Positions 15,538 through 24,445 are shown, numbered from the stretch's first letter. The stretch: 64,000 nucleotides of DNA from Pseudomonas sp. SJZ074 (GCF_007828215.1 NZ_VIUE01000028.1:1-64000); one strand, 5' to 3'. A program made the numbers and translations. Notes: generated from the sequence alone by a model not told the origin.

Positions 15538-16890
15538 ATGACGACTCGTCAGCCCTTGTACAAATCCCTGTATTTCCAGGTGATCGTTGCCATTGCCATC
15601 GGTATTTTGCTCGGCCACTTCTATCCGCAGACCGGTGTGGCTCTCAAGCCGTTCGGTGACGGGTTCATCAAACTGATCAAAATGGTCATTGCCCCCATCA
15701 TCTTCTGCACCGTGGTCAGCGGTATCGGCGGCATGCAGAACATGAAGTCGGTCGGCAAGACCGGTGGCTACGCGCTGCTGTACTTCGAAATCGTCTCCAC
15801 CATCGCCCTGCTGATCGGCCTGGTCGTGGTCAACGTCGTTCAACCGGGTAACGGCATGCACATCGACGTGTCGACCCTGGACACCAGCAAGATCGCCGGT
15901 TTCATCTCGGCCGGTAAAGACCAGAGCATCATCGCCTTCATCCTCAACGTGATCCCGACCACCATCGTCGGCGCATTCGCCAACGGCGATATCCTGCAAG
16001 TGCTGATGTTCTCGGTGCTCTTCGGCTTCGCCCTGCATCGCCTGGGTGCCTACGGCAAGCCGGTGCTGGACTTCATCGATCGCTTCGCTCACGTGATGTT
16101 CATCATCATCAACATGATCATGAAGCTGGCCCCCATCGGTGCCTTCGGTGCCATGGCCTTCACCATCGGCGCCTACGGTGTCGGTTCGCTGGTGCAACTG
16201 GGTCAACTGATGATCTGCTTCTACATCACCTGCATCGTGTTCGTGCTGGTGGTGCTGGGCGCCATCTGCCGCGCCCACGGCTTCAGCGTCATCAAGCTGG
16301 TGCGCTACATCCGTGAAGAACTGCTGATCGTACTGGGTACTTCCTCGTCGGAATCGGCCCTGCCACGCATGCTGATCAAGATGGAACGCCTGGGTGCCAA
16401 GAAGTCGGTCGTGGGCCTGGTCATTCCAACAGGCTACTCGTTCAACCTCGACGGTACTTCGATTTACCTGACCATGGCCGCGGTGTTCATCGCCCAGGCC
16501 ACTGACACCCCGATGGACATCACTCACCAGATCACCCTGCTGCTGGTGCTGCTGCTGTCGTCCAAAGGTGCTGCCGGCGTGACCGGTAGCGGCTTCATCG
16601 TACTGGCGGCCACCCTGTCGGCCGTGGGCACCCTGCCGGTGGCCGGTCTGGCACTGATCCTGGGTATCGACCGCTTCATGTCCGAAGCCCGGGCCCTGAC
16701 CAACCTGGTGGGCAACGCTGTCGCCACCATCGTGGTTGCCAAGTGGGTCAAGGAACTGAATGAAGACCAGTTGCAGACCGAACTGGCTTCCGGCGGTCGC
16801 GGCATCTCCGATGTCCGTGAAGACGACGAGCAGATCGCGGCGGCGCAGATCGCAGCGGCTGAAACCTCTGCTCCAGGTGCTGTGAAGTAA
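15538..16890 (+). CDS. dctA: C4-dicarboxylate transporter DctA
   Basis: A proton- or sodium-coupled symporter for succinate, fumarate and malate in the inner membrane, of the DAACS family. The 450-residue protein has eight or so membrane segments and the family motifs SSSESALPRML in the re-entrant loop, PTGYSFNLDGTSIY, and GAAGVTGSGF with the transport residues near the C-terminal third. It starts MTTRQPLYKSLYFQ after GAGGAAGG. It is monocistronic with its own terminator. Confidence 0.96.
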   Translation: MTTRQPLYKSLYFQVIVAIAIGILLGHFYPQTGVALKPFGDGFIKLIKMVIAPIIFCTVVSGIGGMQNMKSVGKTGGYALLYFEIVSTIALLIGLVVVNVVQPGNGMHIDVSTLDTSKIAGFISAGKDQSIIAFILNVIPTTIVGAFANGDILQVLMFSVLFGFALHRLGAYGKPVLDFIDRFAHVMFIIINMIMKLAPIGAFGAMAFTIGAYGVGSLVQLGQLMICFYITCIVFVLVVLGAICRAHGFSVIKLVRYIREELLIVLGTSSSESALPRMLIKMERLGAKKSVVGLVIPTGYSFNLDGTSIYLTMAAVFIAQATDTPMDITHQITLLLVLLLSSKGAAGVTGSGFIVLAATLSAVGTLPVAGLALILGIDRFMSEARALTNLVGNAVATIVVAKWVKELNEDQLQTELASGGRGISDVREDDEQIAAAQIAAAETSAPGAVK

Positions 16891-16907
16891 TCTTCAGGCT
16901 GCCTATG

Positions 16908-16936
16908 GAAAAAACCCGCTTCGGCGGGTTTTTTCA
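16908..16936 (+). terminator. Terminator after dctA
   Basis: Stem AACCCGC/GCGGGTT with a TTC loop, an A-run before it and TTTTTT after it. A strong intrinsic terminator. Confidence 0.92.
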
Positions 16937-17054
16937 TGCCAGCTCGCCACGGATGAACGCCTGAGCGCATCGGTCATCCCAAACCACACCTGCGGTAATT
17001 GCCGTGCTGCCAGCGTCTGCCTAGTCTTTGCTCATCATCTCGCGGAGACCCTCC

Positions 17055-18236
17055 ATGCAAGGTCCATTGGCATCGCTCAAGGTTCTGGATTTCTCGACCC
17101 TGCTACCCGGTCCGTTCGCCTCGCTGCTGCTGGCCGACATGGGGGCCGAGGTGCTGCGCATAGAATCCCCGACCCGTCCGGATCTGCTACGCGTCCTGCC
17201 GCCCCATGACCGGGGTGTTTCCGCCAGCCATGCCTACCTCAATCGCAACAAGCGCAGCCTGGCCCTGGACCTCAAGCAACCGCAAGCGCTGGAGGTGATC
17301 AAGCGGCTGCTGGGGGAGTACGACATTCTGTTGGAACAGTTCCGTCCCGGGGTGATGGAGCGATTGGGGCTGGGCTATGAGGCGTTGAAGGCGATTAATC
17401 CCCGGCTCATCTACGTGTCGATTACCGGCTACGGCCAGACCGGCCCCTACAGGGACCGCGCCGGACACGACATCAACTATCTGGCCCTGACAGGGTTGGC
17501 CAGCCATACCGGCCGTGCTGACAGCGGTCCGTTGCCGCTGGGCATCCAGGCAGCGGATATCGCCGGCGGGTCGCTGCACGGCGTGATCGGATTGTTGGCG
17601 GCGGTGATTGCCCGCCAGCAGAGCGGGCAGGGCCAATACCTGGATGTGAGCATGGCCGATTGCGTATTCAGCCTTAATGCACTGGCAGGCGCCGGTTACC
17701 TGGCCAGTGGGGTTGAACCCGGCTGGGAAAAGCACCTGCTCAATGGCGGCAGTTTCTATGACTATTACCGCACCCGGGATGGTCGCTGGATGTCGGTGGG
17801 CAGCCTGGAGCCGGTTTTCATGCAAGCGTTGTGTGAGGCTCTGGGCCGGCCGGACCTGGCTGGCCAGGGGCTGTCGCCCAAGCCTGAGCAGCAACAGGCC
17901 CTGAAGCAGGCATTGCAAACCGAGTTCGAGAAGCATGATTTTGCCGAGCTATGCGATTTGTTTGCCGGCATCGATGCCTGCGTCGAACCGGTGCTGAGCC
18001 TGGAGGAAGCTGTCCGGCATCCGCATTTGCAGGCTCGGGAGCTGGTGAAACAGGTGCCCCGGGGGGATGGTTCGAGCCAGGCGCAAATGGCCTGTCCGTT
18101 ACGGTTCTCAGAGGGGCTGCCCGAACTTCGCCATATTGGCGTGGGGCTGGGGGCGCATACGGATCAGGTATTGGGGGAGTTGGGGTTCAGTGCGCAGCGG
18201 ATTGCCGAATTGCGCAGGAGCGGGGTGGTTTTGTAG
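17055..18236 (+). CDS. CaiB/BaiF family CoA-transferase
   Basis: A class III CoA-transferase or alpha-methylacyl-CoA racemase-like enzyme of 393 residues. Recognisable family elements are GPFASLLLADMGAEVLRIE, NRNKRSLALDLK, YVSITGYGQTGPYRDRAGHD with the catalytic Asp, and PLGIQAADIAGG. The start MQGPLASLKVLDFS follows GGAGACCCTCC; an earlier in-frame ATG gives a less typical N-terminus. The acyl substrate cannot be told from the sequence, and no pathway genes lie beside it. Confidence 0.88.
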   Translation: MQGPLASLKVLDFSTLLPGPFASLLLADMGAEVLRIESPTRPDLLRVLPPHDRGVSASHAYLNRNKRSLALDLKQPQALEVIKRLLGEYDILLEQFRPGVMERLGLGYEALKAINPRLIYVSITGYGQTGPYRDRAGHDINYLALTGLASHTGRADSGPLPLGIQAADIAGGSLHGVIGLLAAVIARQQSGQGQYLDVSMADCVFSLNALAGAGYLASGVEPGWEKHLLNGGSFYDYYRTRDGRWMSVGSLEPVFMQALCEALGRPDLAGQGLSPKPEQQQALKQALQTEFEKHDFAELCDLFAGIDACVEPVLSLEEAVRHPHLQARELVKQVPRGDGSSQAQMACPLRFSEGLPELRHIGVGLGAHTDQVLGELGFSAQRIAELRRSGVVL

Positions 18237-18252
18237 CGTTCTCTAGAGCCCC

Positions 18253-18345
18253 TTCGCGAGCAAGCCCGCTCCCACAGGAGGATCTGTTCCCAACACGGAT
18301 TCTTTGCCGTCGAGTATCCAGTGTGGGAGCGGGCTTGCTCGCGAA
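18253..18345. repeat. REPIN, GGGAGCGGGCTTGCTCGCGA class
   Basis: Two full inverted REP units separated by about 45 bases, between convergent genes. Confidence 0.92.
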
Positions 18346-18372
18346 GGGGCAAGCCCCGGCACCCCGAAGCTG

Positions 18373-18867
18373 CTATTCGACCCGCGTCTCCCCACTGAAC
18401 ACCAACGTCCCGCGACAACTGCGGCACAGGTAGCGCCGCCCCTGGCGCACCAGGCTATGGCGTTGGGCCGAGAACGGGAAATCGCTGCCTTCGCAGGGGC
18501 ATCTGTAGATGTAGCGGGTAACGCTGCGGCGTTTGATTTCGTAGGTGTGGCAACGGTTGGGCGGCAGTTCGTACACGCCGCGCATGATCAGTTGCCACTC
18601 TTCGCCATGGGGCTGGATGCGTTCGCCAAACAACTGGTGGGCAATCAGGTGCGCGACTTCGTGGGCGACGGTCTGCTTGAGGAAGTCTTCGGCATTTTCC
18701 CGGTATAGCTGCGGATTGAAGCGCAGCAGGTTTTCATGCAAATGCGCCACACCGGCTTTCTGGCCGCGCAATTTGAAGCTGACCACCGGGCGTTTGAAAG
18801 GACGTTTGAAAAAGGATTCGGCTTGTTGGTAACACTCTTCGACGCGGGTATTGAGTTGCTCGAGCAT
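18373..18867 (-). CDS. sprT: SprT-family zinc metalloprotein
   Basis: A 164-residue member of the SprT/Spartan family. The metalloprotease signature HEVAHLIAH lies at residues 69-77, and a C-terminal zinc-ribbon-like set of cysteines (CPCEGSD ... CRSCRGT) follows. E. coli SprT has no well-established role; eukaryotic Spartan cleaves DNA-protein crosslinks. It appears to be a single gene. Confidence 0.9.
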   Translation of the reverse strand: MLEQLNTRVEECYQQAESFFKRPFKRPVVSFKLRGQKAGVAHLHENLLRFNPQLYRENAEDFLKQTVAHEVAHLIAHQLFGERIQPHGEEWQLIMRGVYELPPNRCHTYEIKRRSVTRYIYRCPCEGSDFPFSAQRHSLVRQGRRYLCRSCRGTLVFSGETRVE

Positions 18868-18954
18868 GCTTTACGGGTCTCCAGAAACCCGAGTATGCCG
18901 CAAGCATCGGCCGTTGCGAATCGCTCAGGTGCCCAGCGGTCGTTTCCTCAGTCG

Positions 18955-18996
18955 GACACAGGAAGGCCGCCTTGCGGCGGCCTGTGTCGGCAGATC
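18955..18996. terminator. Hairpin downstream of the Yip1-like gene
   Basis: Stem built on GGCCGCC/GGCGGCC extended by imperfect GACACAGG/CCTGTGTC arms. The following T content on the minus strand is low, so termination is only likely, not sure. Confidence 0.5.
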
Positions 18997-19023
18997 CTGT
19001 TTTTATAGGAGAGCCTTGGTTTT

Positions 19024-19626
19024 TCAGTTGGTATAGACCGGGCCGACGCCCAACCCCCAGACAATCACTGTGAACGCCATGATGGCAACCAGCACCACCA
19101 GGCCGACGGCGAGTACCGAACTGGAAAACAGGAAGCCTTCGTCCTGGGGAATGTTCATGAAGGTCGGCAAGCCCACGTAAAGCAGGTAAACCGTGTAGCA
19201 GATCGCCGCCGTACCCACGATCATTCCCAGCCACATGTGTGGATAGAGCGCCGCCAGGCCGCCGATGAACAGGGGCGTGGCAGTGTAGGTAGCGAACGCC
19301 ACGCAACGGGCCAGGCTCGGGTTGGCATCGTAGGTGCGGGCCATCCAGTGGATAAACGCGCCCATCACCGCGACCCCGCCCAGCATGGCCAGGTAGGACA
19401 TGATGGTCATCCACAGCGCGCTTTCCTGGGTGAGCATTACGGGAGCACGGTTGCCGATGACCCAACCTACCTGCGTCGTGCCGATAAACGCCGACACAGC
19501 GGGAATCGCCGCCAGGATCAGCGTGTGCGTGAGGTACATGTGGCTGATGCTTTCCTCCTGATCGCCACGGATGTCTTTCCATTCTTGATCAGGGTGGGTA
19601 AAGAGCCCCACGACATGATGGATCAT
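19024..19626 (-). CDS. Yip1-family inner membrane protein
   Basis: A 200-residue hydrophobic protein with about five membrane segments. The N-terminus MIHHVVGLFTHPDQEWKDIR is typical of the bacterial Yip1/DUF1282 family. The function in bacteria is not established. It has its own leader region and a possible terminator, so it is probably monocistronic. Confidence 0.85.
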   Translation of the reverse strand: MIHHVVGLFTHPDQEWKDIRGDQEESISHMYLTHTLILAAIPAVSAFIGTTQVGWVIGNRAPVMLTQESALWMTIMSYLAMLGGVAVMGAFIHWMARTYDANPSLARCVAFATYTATPLFIGGLAALYPHMWLGMIVGTAAICYTVYLLYVGLPTFMNIPQDEGFLFSSSVLAVGLVVLVAIMAFTVIVWGLGVGPVYTN

Positions 19627-19959
19627 AGTCAGTCACTCCTTTGTTATTGCCATCGCCCCCCAACGGAGCGCCTACGGGCCAAATGGCCAAGTAAGTAAAG
19701 GTCTGAATATGTGTGCGACCTTATGACGCAGTATAGAAAGGAGTTATCCCCAGGGGGATGGGGGACTTAGAGCAAATCGCGCTGTAGGTTGGCGGGTTAA
19801 TCGCCGATAGGTCTGTGTCCACAGTCTTGAAACCGGTGGATAACCCTGTGGCGAGGGGATAAATCCCCTCGCCACAGCAGTGGTGTGCCAGCCCCTTCGC
19901 CGCCGGCCTGTTTTTGCGTAAAATGCCGGCCCTTCGTCACACCTCACGGATTTCGCGTC
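19627..19959. other. Intergenic region before ttcA
   Basis: About 330 bases between two divergent genes. It contains a REP hairpin near its right end and two TTATCC-like words that fall short of a full DnaA box. Promoters for the Yip1-like gene and ttcA should be here. No gene is supported. Confidence 0.5.
19848..19875. repeat. Single REP hairpin, GTGGCGAGGGGAT class
   Basis: Perfect copy of the GTGGCGAGGGGAT/ATCCCCTCGCCAC inverted repeat, about 85 bases upstream of ttcA. Confidence 0.9.
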
Positions 19960-20784
19960 ATGGGCACTCTTACGGTCAACCAGAACAAACTGCAAAAGCG
20001 CCTGCGCCGCCTGGCCGGTGAGGCGGTTGCCGATTTCAACATGATTGAAGACGGCGACAAGGTCATGGTCTGCCTGTCCGGTGGCAAGGACAGCTACACC
20101 ATGCTCGATGTGCTGATGCATCTGCAGAAGGTGGCGCCGATCAAGTTCGACATCGTCGCGGTGAACATGGACCAGAAACAGCCGGGATTCCCCGAGGATG
20201 TGCTGCCGGCGTACCTCGAGTCGCTGGGCGTGGAGTACCACATCGTCGAGAAAGACACCTATTCGGTGGTCAAGGAGCTGATTCCCGAAGGCAAGACCAC
20301 CTGTTCACTGTGTTCACGCCTGCGTCGCGGCACGCTCTACACATTCGCCGACGAGATCGGCGCGACCAAGATGGCCCTGGGGCACCACCGCGACGACATC
20401 GTCGAGACGTTCTTCCTGAACATGTTCTTCAACGGTTCGCTCAAGGCCATGCCGCCCAAGCTACGCGCCGATGATGGGCGCAACGTGGTGATTCGTCCGC
20501 TGGCCTATTGCAGCGAGAAGGACATCCAGGCCTATTCGGATCTCAAGCAATTCCCGATCATCCCCTGCAACCTGTGCGGTTCCCAGGAGAACCTGCAGCG
20601 CCAGGTGGTCAAGGAGATGCTCCAGGAGTGGGAGCGCAAGACGCCAGGCCGCACCGAGAGTATCTTCCGCGGTTTGCAGAACGTCGTTCCGTCGCAACTG
20701 GCGGATCGCAACCTGTTCGATTTCACCAACCTGCGTATCGACGAAAGCGCTGCTTCGCGCTTCGTCAATGTCGTGAACCTCTGA
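19960..20784 (+). CDS. ttcA: tRNA 2-thiocytidine(32) synthetase TtcA
   Basis: Catalyses ATP-dependent thiolation of cytidine 32 in some tRNAs using an iron-sulfur cluster. The 274-residue protein has the PP-loop SGGKDS at about residues 40-45 and the two CxxC pairs (CSLCSRLRRG and CNLCGSQ) that define the TtcA subfamily. The start MGTLTVNQNKLQKRLRR was chosen because the upstream extension is not typical. The glycosylase-like gene follows after 20 bases. Confidence 0.95.
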   Translation: MGTLTVNQNKLQKRLRRLAGEAVADFNMIEDGDKVMVCLSGGKDSYTMLDVLMHLQKVAPIKFDIVAVNMDQKQPGFPEDVLPAYLESLGVEYHIVEKDTYSVVKELIPEGKTTCSLCSRLRRGTLYTFADEIGATKMALGHHRDDIVETFFLNMFFNGSLKAMPPKLRADDGRNVVIRPLAYCSEKDIQAYSDLKQFPIIPCNLCGSQENLQRQVVKEMLQEWERKTPGRTESIFRGLQNVVPSQLADRNLFDFTNLRIDESAASRFVNVVNL

Positions 20785-20804
20785 CCGGACCCCCAGGAGC
20801 GGGA

Positions 20805-21479
20805 ATGCGCGATTATAAGTGGCTGCATGAGTACTGTCTGAACCGCTTCGGTTCGGCGGCTGAACTGGAAGCCCATCTGCCTGTTCCCAAGACCCCGGCG
20901 CAACTGCGCAAGATCGGCGACGACCGCTACCTCTCGACCATGTCGCTGCGGATCTTTCGCGCCGGGCTCAAGCACAGCCTGGTAGATGCCAAGTGGCCGG
21001 CGTTCGAAGAAGTGTTCTTCAAGTTCGATCCGGAAAAAGTCGTCTTGATGAGTGCCGAGCACCTGGAGCGGTTGATGCAGGATGCGCGGATCATCCGACA
21101 CTTGGGCAAGCTCAAGAGCGTGCCCCGCAACGCGCAACTGGTACTGGACGCGGCCCATGAAAAAGGCAGCTTCGGCGCGCTGATCGCCGACTGGTCGGTG
21201 AACGACATCGTTGGCCTGTGGACCTACCTGAGAAAACATGGCCATCAACTGGGCGGCCTGTCGGCTCCGTATTTTTTACGGATGATGGGCAAGGACACCT
21301 TCGTGACCAGCAACGACGTTGTGGCGGCGCTCAACGCCCAGGACATCATCGACAAAGTCCCCACCAGCCTGCGGGACCTGGCGACGGTGCAGAGTGCCTT
21401 CAACCAGTGGCATGAAGAAAGTGGCGGCCGGCCGATGAGCCAGATTTCGAGGATGCTGGCCTACACAGTGAATCATTGA
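20805..21479 (+). CDS. DNA-3-methyladenine glycosylase I-like protein
   Basis: A 224-residue protein resembling the Tag family (PF03352) of base-excision glycosylases: an all-helical layout with AELEAHLPVPKTPAQLRKI, YLSTMSLRIFRAGLKHSLVD and WPAFEEVFFKFDPEKV. The cysteine and histidine pattern that binds zinc in E. coli Tag is not obvious, so it belongs to a divergent subgroup. The start follows CAGGAGCGGGA. It is probably co-transcribed with ttcA. Confidence 0.8.
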   Translation: MRDYKWLHEYCLNRFGSAAELEAHLPVPKTPAQLRKIGDDRYLSTMSLRIFRAGLKHSLVDAKWPAFEEVFFKFDPEKVVLMSAEHLERLMQDARIIRHLGKLKSVPRNAQLVLDAAHEKGSFGALIADWSVNDIVGLWTYLRKHGHQLGGLSAPYFLRMMGKDTFVTSNDVVAALNAQDIIDKVPTSLRDLATVQSAFNQWHEESGGRPMSQISRMLAYTVNH

Positions 21480-21494
21480 AACCGCGTCGCACCT

Positions 21495-21569
21495 ATTGCG
21501 AGCAGGCTCGCTCCCACACTGGATTTGTGAACGCCGAAAATCCCCTGTGGGAGCGGGCTTGCTCGCGAA
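21495..21569. repeat. REPIN with mixed units
   Basis: The left unit is of the GCAGGCTCGC type and the right unit of the GCGGGCTTGC type, in inverted orientation, between convergent genes. The mixture shows that the two subtypes can pair in one element. Confidence 0.88.
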
Positions 21570-21578
21570 AACGATCTA

Positions 21579-22004
21579 TCAGGCGACAGAAATTTCGCCT
21601 TCCCCCGCAAGACGCCGGTTCAACTGAAACCGCCAGCGCACATACAGCAACGCCGAGCAGAACACCGCCACGCTCGCGAGCATTTCCAGTACGCCGAACA
21701 GTTGCCGGTTCGGGTCATAGGCCGCCAATGCGCCTTTGATGAAATACAGGTTCACCACGAAGCACATCCATGAATGGCCGCGAGCACTGCCGGTGAGCAT
21801 GCTGGGTGCCAATATCAACAGTGGTACCAATTCGATCAGCAGGATTACCCAGGGACGCGCGCCGTGCAGGTCGGCGATCAGCAGGTAATAGACGCTGAGC
21901 ACCCCCACCAGGCCGAAAAAGCACAACAGGCTGAGAATGCGGGCAATGCGCACGCGCGGCTCCAGCCACTGGATGGAGGGGAGGATCTTCGGCTTTTTAG
22001 CCAC
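21579..22004 (-). CDS. DUF2069 membrane protein
   Basis: A 141-residue protein with about four membrane segments (ILSLLCFFGLVGVLSVYYLL, VILLIELVPLLILAPSML, further two). The family DUF2069 is found beside wrbA in gammaproteobacteria and has no known function. A GTG start (MAKKPKILPS) follows CTGGAGAG and overlaps the wrbA 3' end by eight bases, so translation is likely coupled. Confidence 0.82.
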   Translation of the reverse strand: MAKKPKILPSIQWLEPRVRIARILSLLCFFGLVGVLSVYYLLIADLHGARPWVILLIELVPLLILAPSMLTGSARGHSWMCFVVNLYFIKGALAAYDPNRQLFGVLEMLASVAVFCSALLYVRWRFQLNRRLAGEGEISVA

Positions 22005-22602
22005 GGCCGCTCTCCAGTAATTGTGCGGTTTTCGCCAGGCGTGAACCCAACGCCCGGCACAGGGCGACTTCATGCTCGTTCAAGCCGCTTTTACCGTCAC
22101 TCCCGGCGTGGTGGCTCGGCCCGTAGGGCGTACCGCCGCCCTCGGTGTCGATCAGCGCCGACTCGCTGTAGGGCAAGCCGGTGATCAGCATGCCGTGGTG
22201 CAACAGCGGCAGCATCATCGACAACAGGGTGGTTTCCTGGCCGCCGTGCAGGCTCGCGGTGGAGGTGAACACCCCAGCCGGCTTGCCCACCAGGGCACCG
22301 GTCAGCCACAGGTTGCTGGTGCCGTCGAGAAAGTATTTGAGCGGCGCGGCCATGTTGCCGAAACGGGTCGGGCTGCCCAGGGCCAGGCCGGCACAGTGCT
22401 TCAGGTCATCGAGGGTGGCGTACAGCGGACCTTGTTCGGGAATGTCCGGGGCCACCGCTTCGCATTCGGTGGAAATTGCCGGCACCGTGCGCAACCTGGC
22501 TTCCAGCCCGGCCTGTTCGATGCCACGGGCGATTTGCCGGGCCATTTCGTTGGTGGAGCCACTGCGGCTGTAATACAACACCAGGATGTACGGTGTGCTC
22601 AC
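21997..22602 (-). CDS. wrbA: NAD(P)H:quinone oxidoreductase, WrbA-like
   Basis: A flavodoxin-fold quinone reductase of 201 residues. The N-terminal FMN-phosphate loop YYSRSGSTNEMARQIARGIE and the flavin-binding segments GSPTRFGNMAAPLKYFLDGT and FTSTASLHGGQETTLLSM are present. It reduces quinones by two electrons, avoiding semiquinone radicals. It overlaps the ArsC-like gene by four bases and the DUF2069 gene by eight, forming a compact three-gene unit. Confidence 0.92.
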   Translation of the reverse strand: MSTPYILVLYYSRSGSTNEMARQIARGIEQAGLEARLRTVPAISTECEAVAPDIPEQGPLYATLDDLKHCAGLALGSPTRFGNMAAPLKYFLDGTSNLWLTGALVGKPAGVFTSTASLHGGQETTLLSMMLPLLHHGMLITGLPYSESALIDTEGGGTPYGPSHHAGSDGKSGLNEHEVALCRALGSRLAKTAQLLESGRG

Positions 22603-22952
22603 GGTAGGATCTCCAGGATCTTCTCCGGTGGACGACCGATCACGGCTTTGTCGGCGGTTTCGAGAATCGGCCGTTCCATCAGTTTCGGGTGGGCGGCAAT
22701 GGCGGCGATCAATTGCGCCTGGCTCAGGCTTTCGTCGGCCAGGTTCAGGCTGGTGTGTTCGTCCTCGCCGGTGCGCAGCAGTTGCCGGGCCGTGATTCCG
22801 AGTTTGCCCAGCAGCCGTTCAAGCTGCGCTGCATCGAGCGGGGTTTCCAGGTAACGGACCACGGTGGGCACCAGGCCCCGGGCCTCCAACAGTTCCAGCG
22901 CACCGCGGGATTTTGAGCAGCGCGGATTGTGATAAAGCGTCAGATCGGTCAT
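22599..22952 (-). CDS. ArsC/YffB-family reductase
   Basis: A 117-residue thioredoxin-fold protein of the glutaredoxin-coupled arsenate reductase family: HNPRCSKSRGALELLE with Cys12 as nucleophile, and MERPILETADKAVIGRPPE with the arsenate-coordinating Arg residues. The length and motifs fit E. coli-type ArsC. No arsenite pump or ArsR is nearby, so a general reductase role is possible. It is first in an overlapping operon with wrbA. Confidence 0.85.
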   Translation of the reverse strand: MTDLTLYHNPRCSKSRGALELLEARGLVPTVVRYLETPLDAAQLERLLGKLGITARQLLRTGEDEHTSLNLADESLSQAQLIAAIAAHPKLMERPILETADKAVIGRPPEKILEILP

Positions 22953-23042
22953 GAGCGGGTCGCATCTTGCGTAAGGTGGCGGCTATTCTACTGTGCCACG
23001 ATGGGTCGTGGCAGCGTTCACATTCAGACTAAGGATTGGCAC

Positions 23043-23510
23043 ATGGCAAGGCGATTGACGGCGGCACTGGCATTCATGGGGATCCTGTTGCTCGCCGGTT
23101 GCGGAAACGACTACGGTGTCGACCAGAACGGCCAGGCGATCGCCTCGCAACGGCTGGACAAACAATGGCTGGTCATCAACTACTGGGCCGAATGGTGCGC
23201 CCCGTGCCGCACCGAGATCCCGGAGTTCAATGCCTTGGCCGAACGGCTCAAGGGACGCAACGTCGGTGTGTTCGGGGTCAATTTCGATCAGGTGCAAGGC
23301 GAGGAGCTCAAGAGCGCCAGCGACAAGATGGGTATCCGGTTCACCGTGCTGGCCCAGGACCCGGCCGAGATCTTCGACCTGCCACGCAGTGAGGGGTTGC
23401 CGGTGACCTACATCATCGACAACGAGGGCAAGGTGCGTGAGCAATTGCTGGGTGAGCAGACGGCGGCGGGGGTGATGGCGAAGCTTGAGGCGTTGCGGGC
23501 GCTTAAATAG
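23043..23510 (+). CDS. TlpA-like thioredoxin lipoprotein
   Basis: A 155-residue membrane-anchored thioredoxin. It has a lipoprotein signal peptide with lipobox LLAGC (Cys20) and the redox motif WCAPC at residues 51-55. The fold ends with EGLPVTYIIDNEGKVREQLLGE containing the cis-proline. Such proteins reduce disulfides in periplasmic proteins or cytochrome c maturation. It is divergent from the arsC-like gene and probably monocistronic. Confidence 0.9.
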   Translation: MARRLTAALAFMGILLLAGCGNDYGVDQNGQAIASQRLDKQWLVINYWAEWCAPCRTEIPEFNALAERLKGRNVGVFGVNFDQVQGEELKSASDKMGIRFTVLAQDPAEIFDLPRSEGLPVTYIIDNEGKVREQLLGEQTAAGVMAKLEALRALK

Positions 23511-23542
23511 CAATTTGTGATGGAGAGGTTGTGAGGGGTGGT

Positions 23543-23570
23543 GTGGCGAGGGGATAAATCCCCTCGCCAC
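23543..23570. repeat. Single REP hairpin, GTGGCGAGGGGAT class
   Basis: Perfect inverted repeat between the convergent TlpA-like and META-domain genes. Confidence 0.9.
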
Positions 23571-23606
23571 AGGCCCTGGCCAGGCTCAAGATTTCCGCTT
23601 GGAAGC

Positions 23607-24011
23607 TCAGCCTTCCTCCAGCCACCACCGCAGCGGCTTGCCCTGGGCCGGCCAGAAACGTATCTGCTCGATGGGCGAGATGTCCCAGCGCTGGACCTTT
23701 TCCAGCGCCTGCAAGAACCGCGACTCCTGCTCCATCACGGCCGGCCCGCAGAGTTTGCGGGTGCTGCCGATCTTGCCGAAGCTCAAGCGGTGGCCTTCCA
23801 GGGTATAGGGGGCGAACCAGTGATTGCAGCCGGCATTGCCGTAGGCGCGGCCGTCCTCACCAAGGGTGATGGTCAAGTGGCTGTAATCCATCAATGGTCG
23901 TTCACCGATCCACTCCAGGATGTAGCTGCGGTTCTGTTGCAACTGTACAGGTTCGGCGGCACAACCCAGCAGGCTCATGCCGATCAGCGCGGACAGGACC
24001 AGACGTTTCAT
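23607..24011 (-). CDS. META-domain lipoprotein (HslJ-like)
   Basis: A 134-residue small lipoprotein with signal MKRLVLSALIGMSLLGC and a META/HslJ-type domain: LTITLGEDGRAYGNAGCNHW is the recognisable part, where HslJ has GCN. HslJ affects novobiocin resistance in E. coli; the biochemical role is unknown. It overlaps the stop of the gene upstream by one base (TGATG), so it is in the same transcript. Confidence 0.8.
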   Translation of the reverse strand: MKRLVLSALIGMSLLGCAAEPVQLQQNRSYILEWIGERPLMDYSHLTITLGEDGRAYGNAGCNHWFAPYTLEGHRLSFGKIGSTRKLCGPAVMEQESRFLQALEKVQRWDISPIEQIRFWPAQGKPLRWWLEEG

Positions 24012-24445
24012 CAGGCGGCGTCCCTGCATGTCGGGCACAGGTGCTTTTCACCCACGGTGGACCAGCCCAGCTCGGCGATGCGTGCGCTGGCGGCCGGCTT
24101 CTGCCCCTTGATGCCGAGCTTGGCATCAACGGCAAATTCGAAGCTCAGCACCTTGGCGCAACTGTCGCAATTGACCTTCCAAGTATGGATCGCCAATTCG
24201 CCGAACACCGGGCCGGTGGTCATGGCGGTCCATTGACCCATGGGCTTGAGCAGGTGGCGAACCGTGTCCACGGTCAGGCGCATGGACAAATCCTTGCTGC
24301 CCTTCAGCGTGACCAGCAGTACGTCATTGGCCTGGATCGAACCGCCGTTGCCGGTGACCTGATAGCGGCCCGGCGCCAATGCGCGGACTTCGGTCAAGGT
24401 GTGCTGCGGGTTCATCAGGGTGTAGCGGAAATCGTGCTCGGCCAT
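24011..24445 (-). CDS. Conserved hypothetical protein with CxxC pairs
   Basis: A 144-residue cytoplasmic protein that I do not recognise with certainty. The N-terminal half looks beta-rich (YTLMNPQHTLTEVRALAPGR), reminiscent of a small barrel. The C-terminal half carries two CxxC pairs (CDSC and CPTC), which could bind zinc. It starts after GGAGGACCC and is translationally linked to the META lipoprotein gene. Confidence 0.7.
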   Translation of the reverse strand: MAEHDFRYTLMNPQHTLTEVRALAPGRYQVTGNGGSIQANDVLLVTLKGSKDLSMRLTVDTVRHLLKPMGQWTAMTTGPVFGELAIHTWKVNCDSCAKVLSFEFAVDAKLGIKGQKPAASARIAELGWSTVGEKHLCPTCRDAA

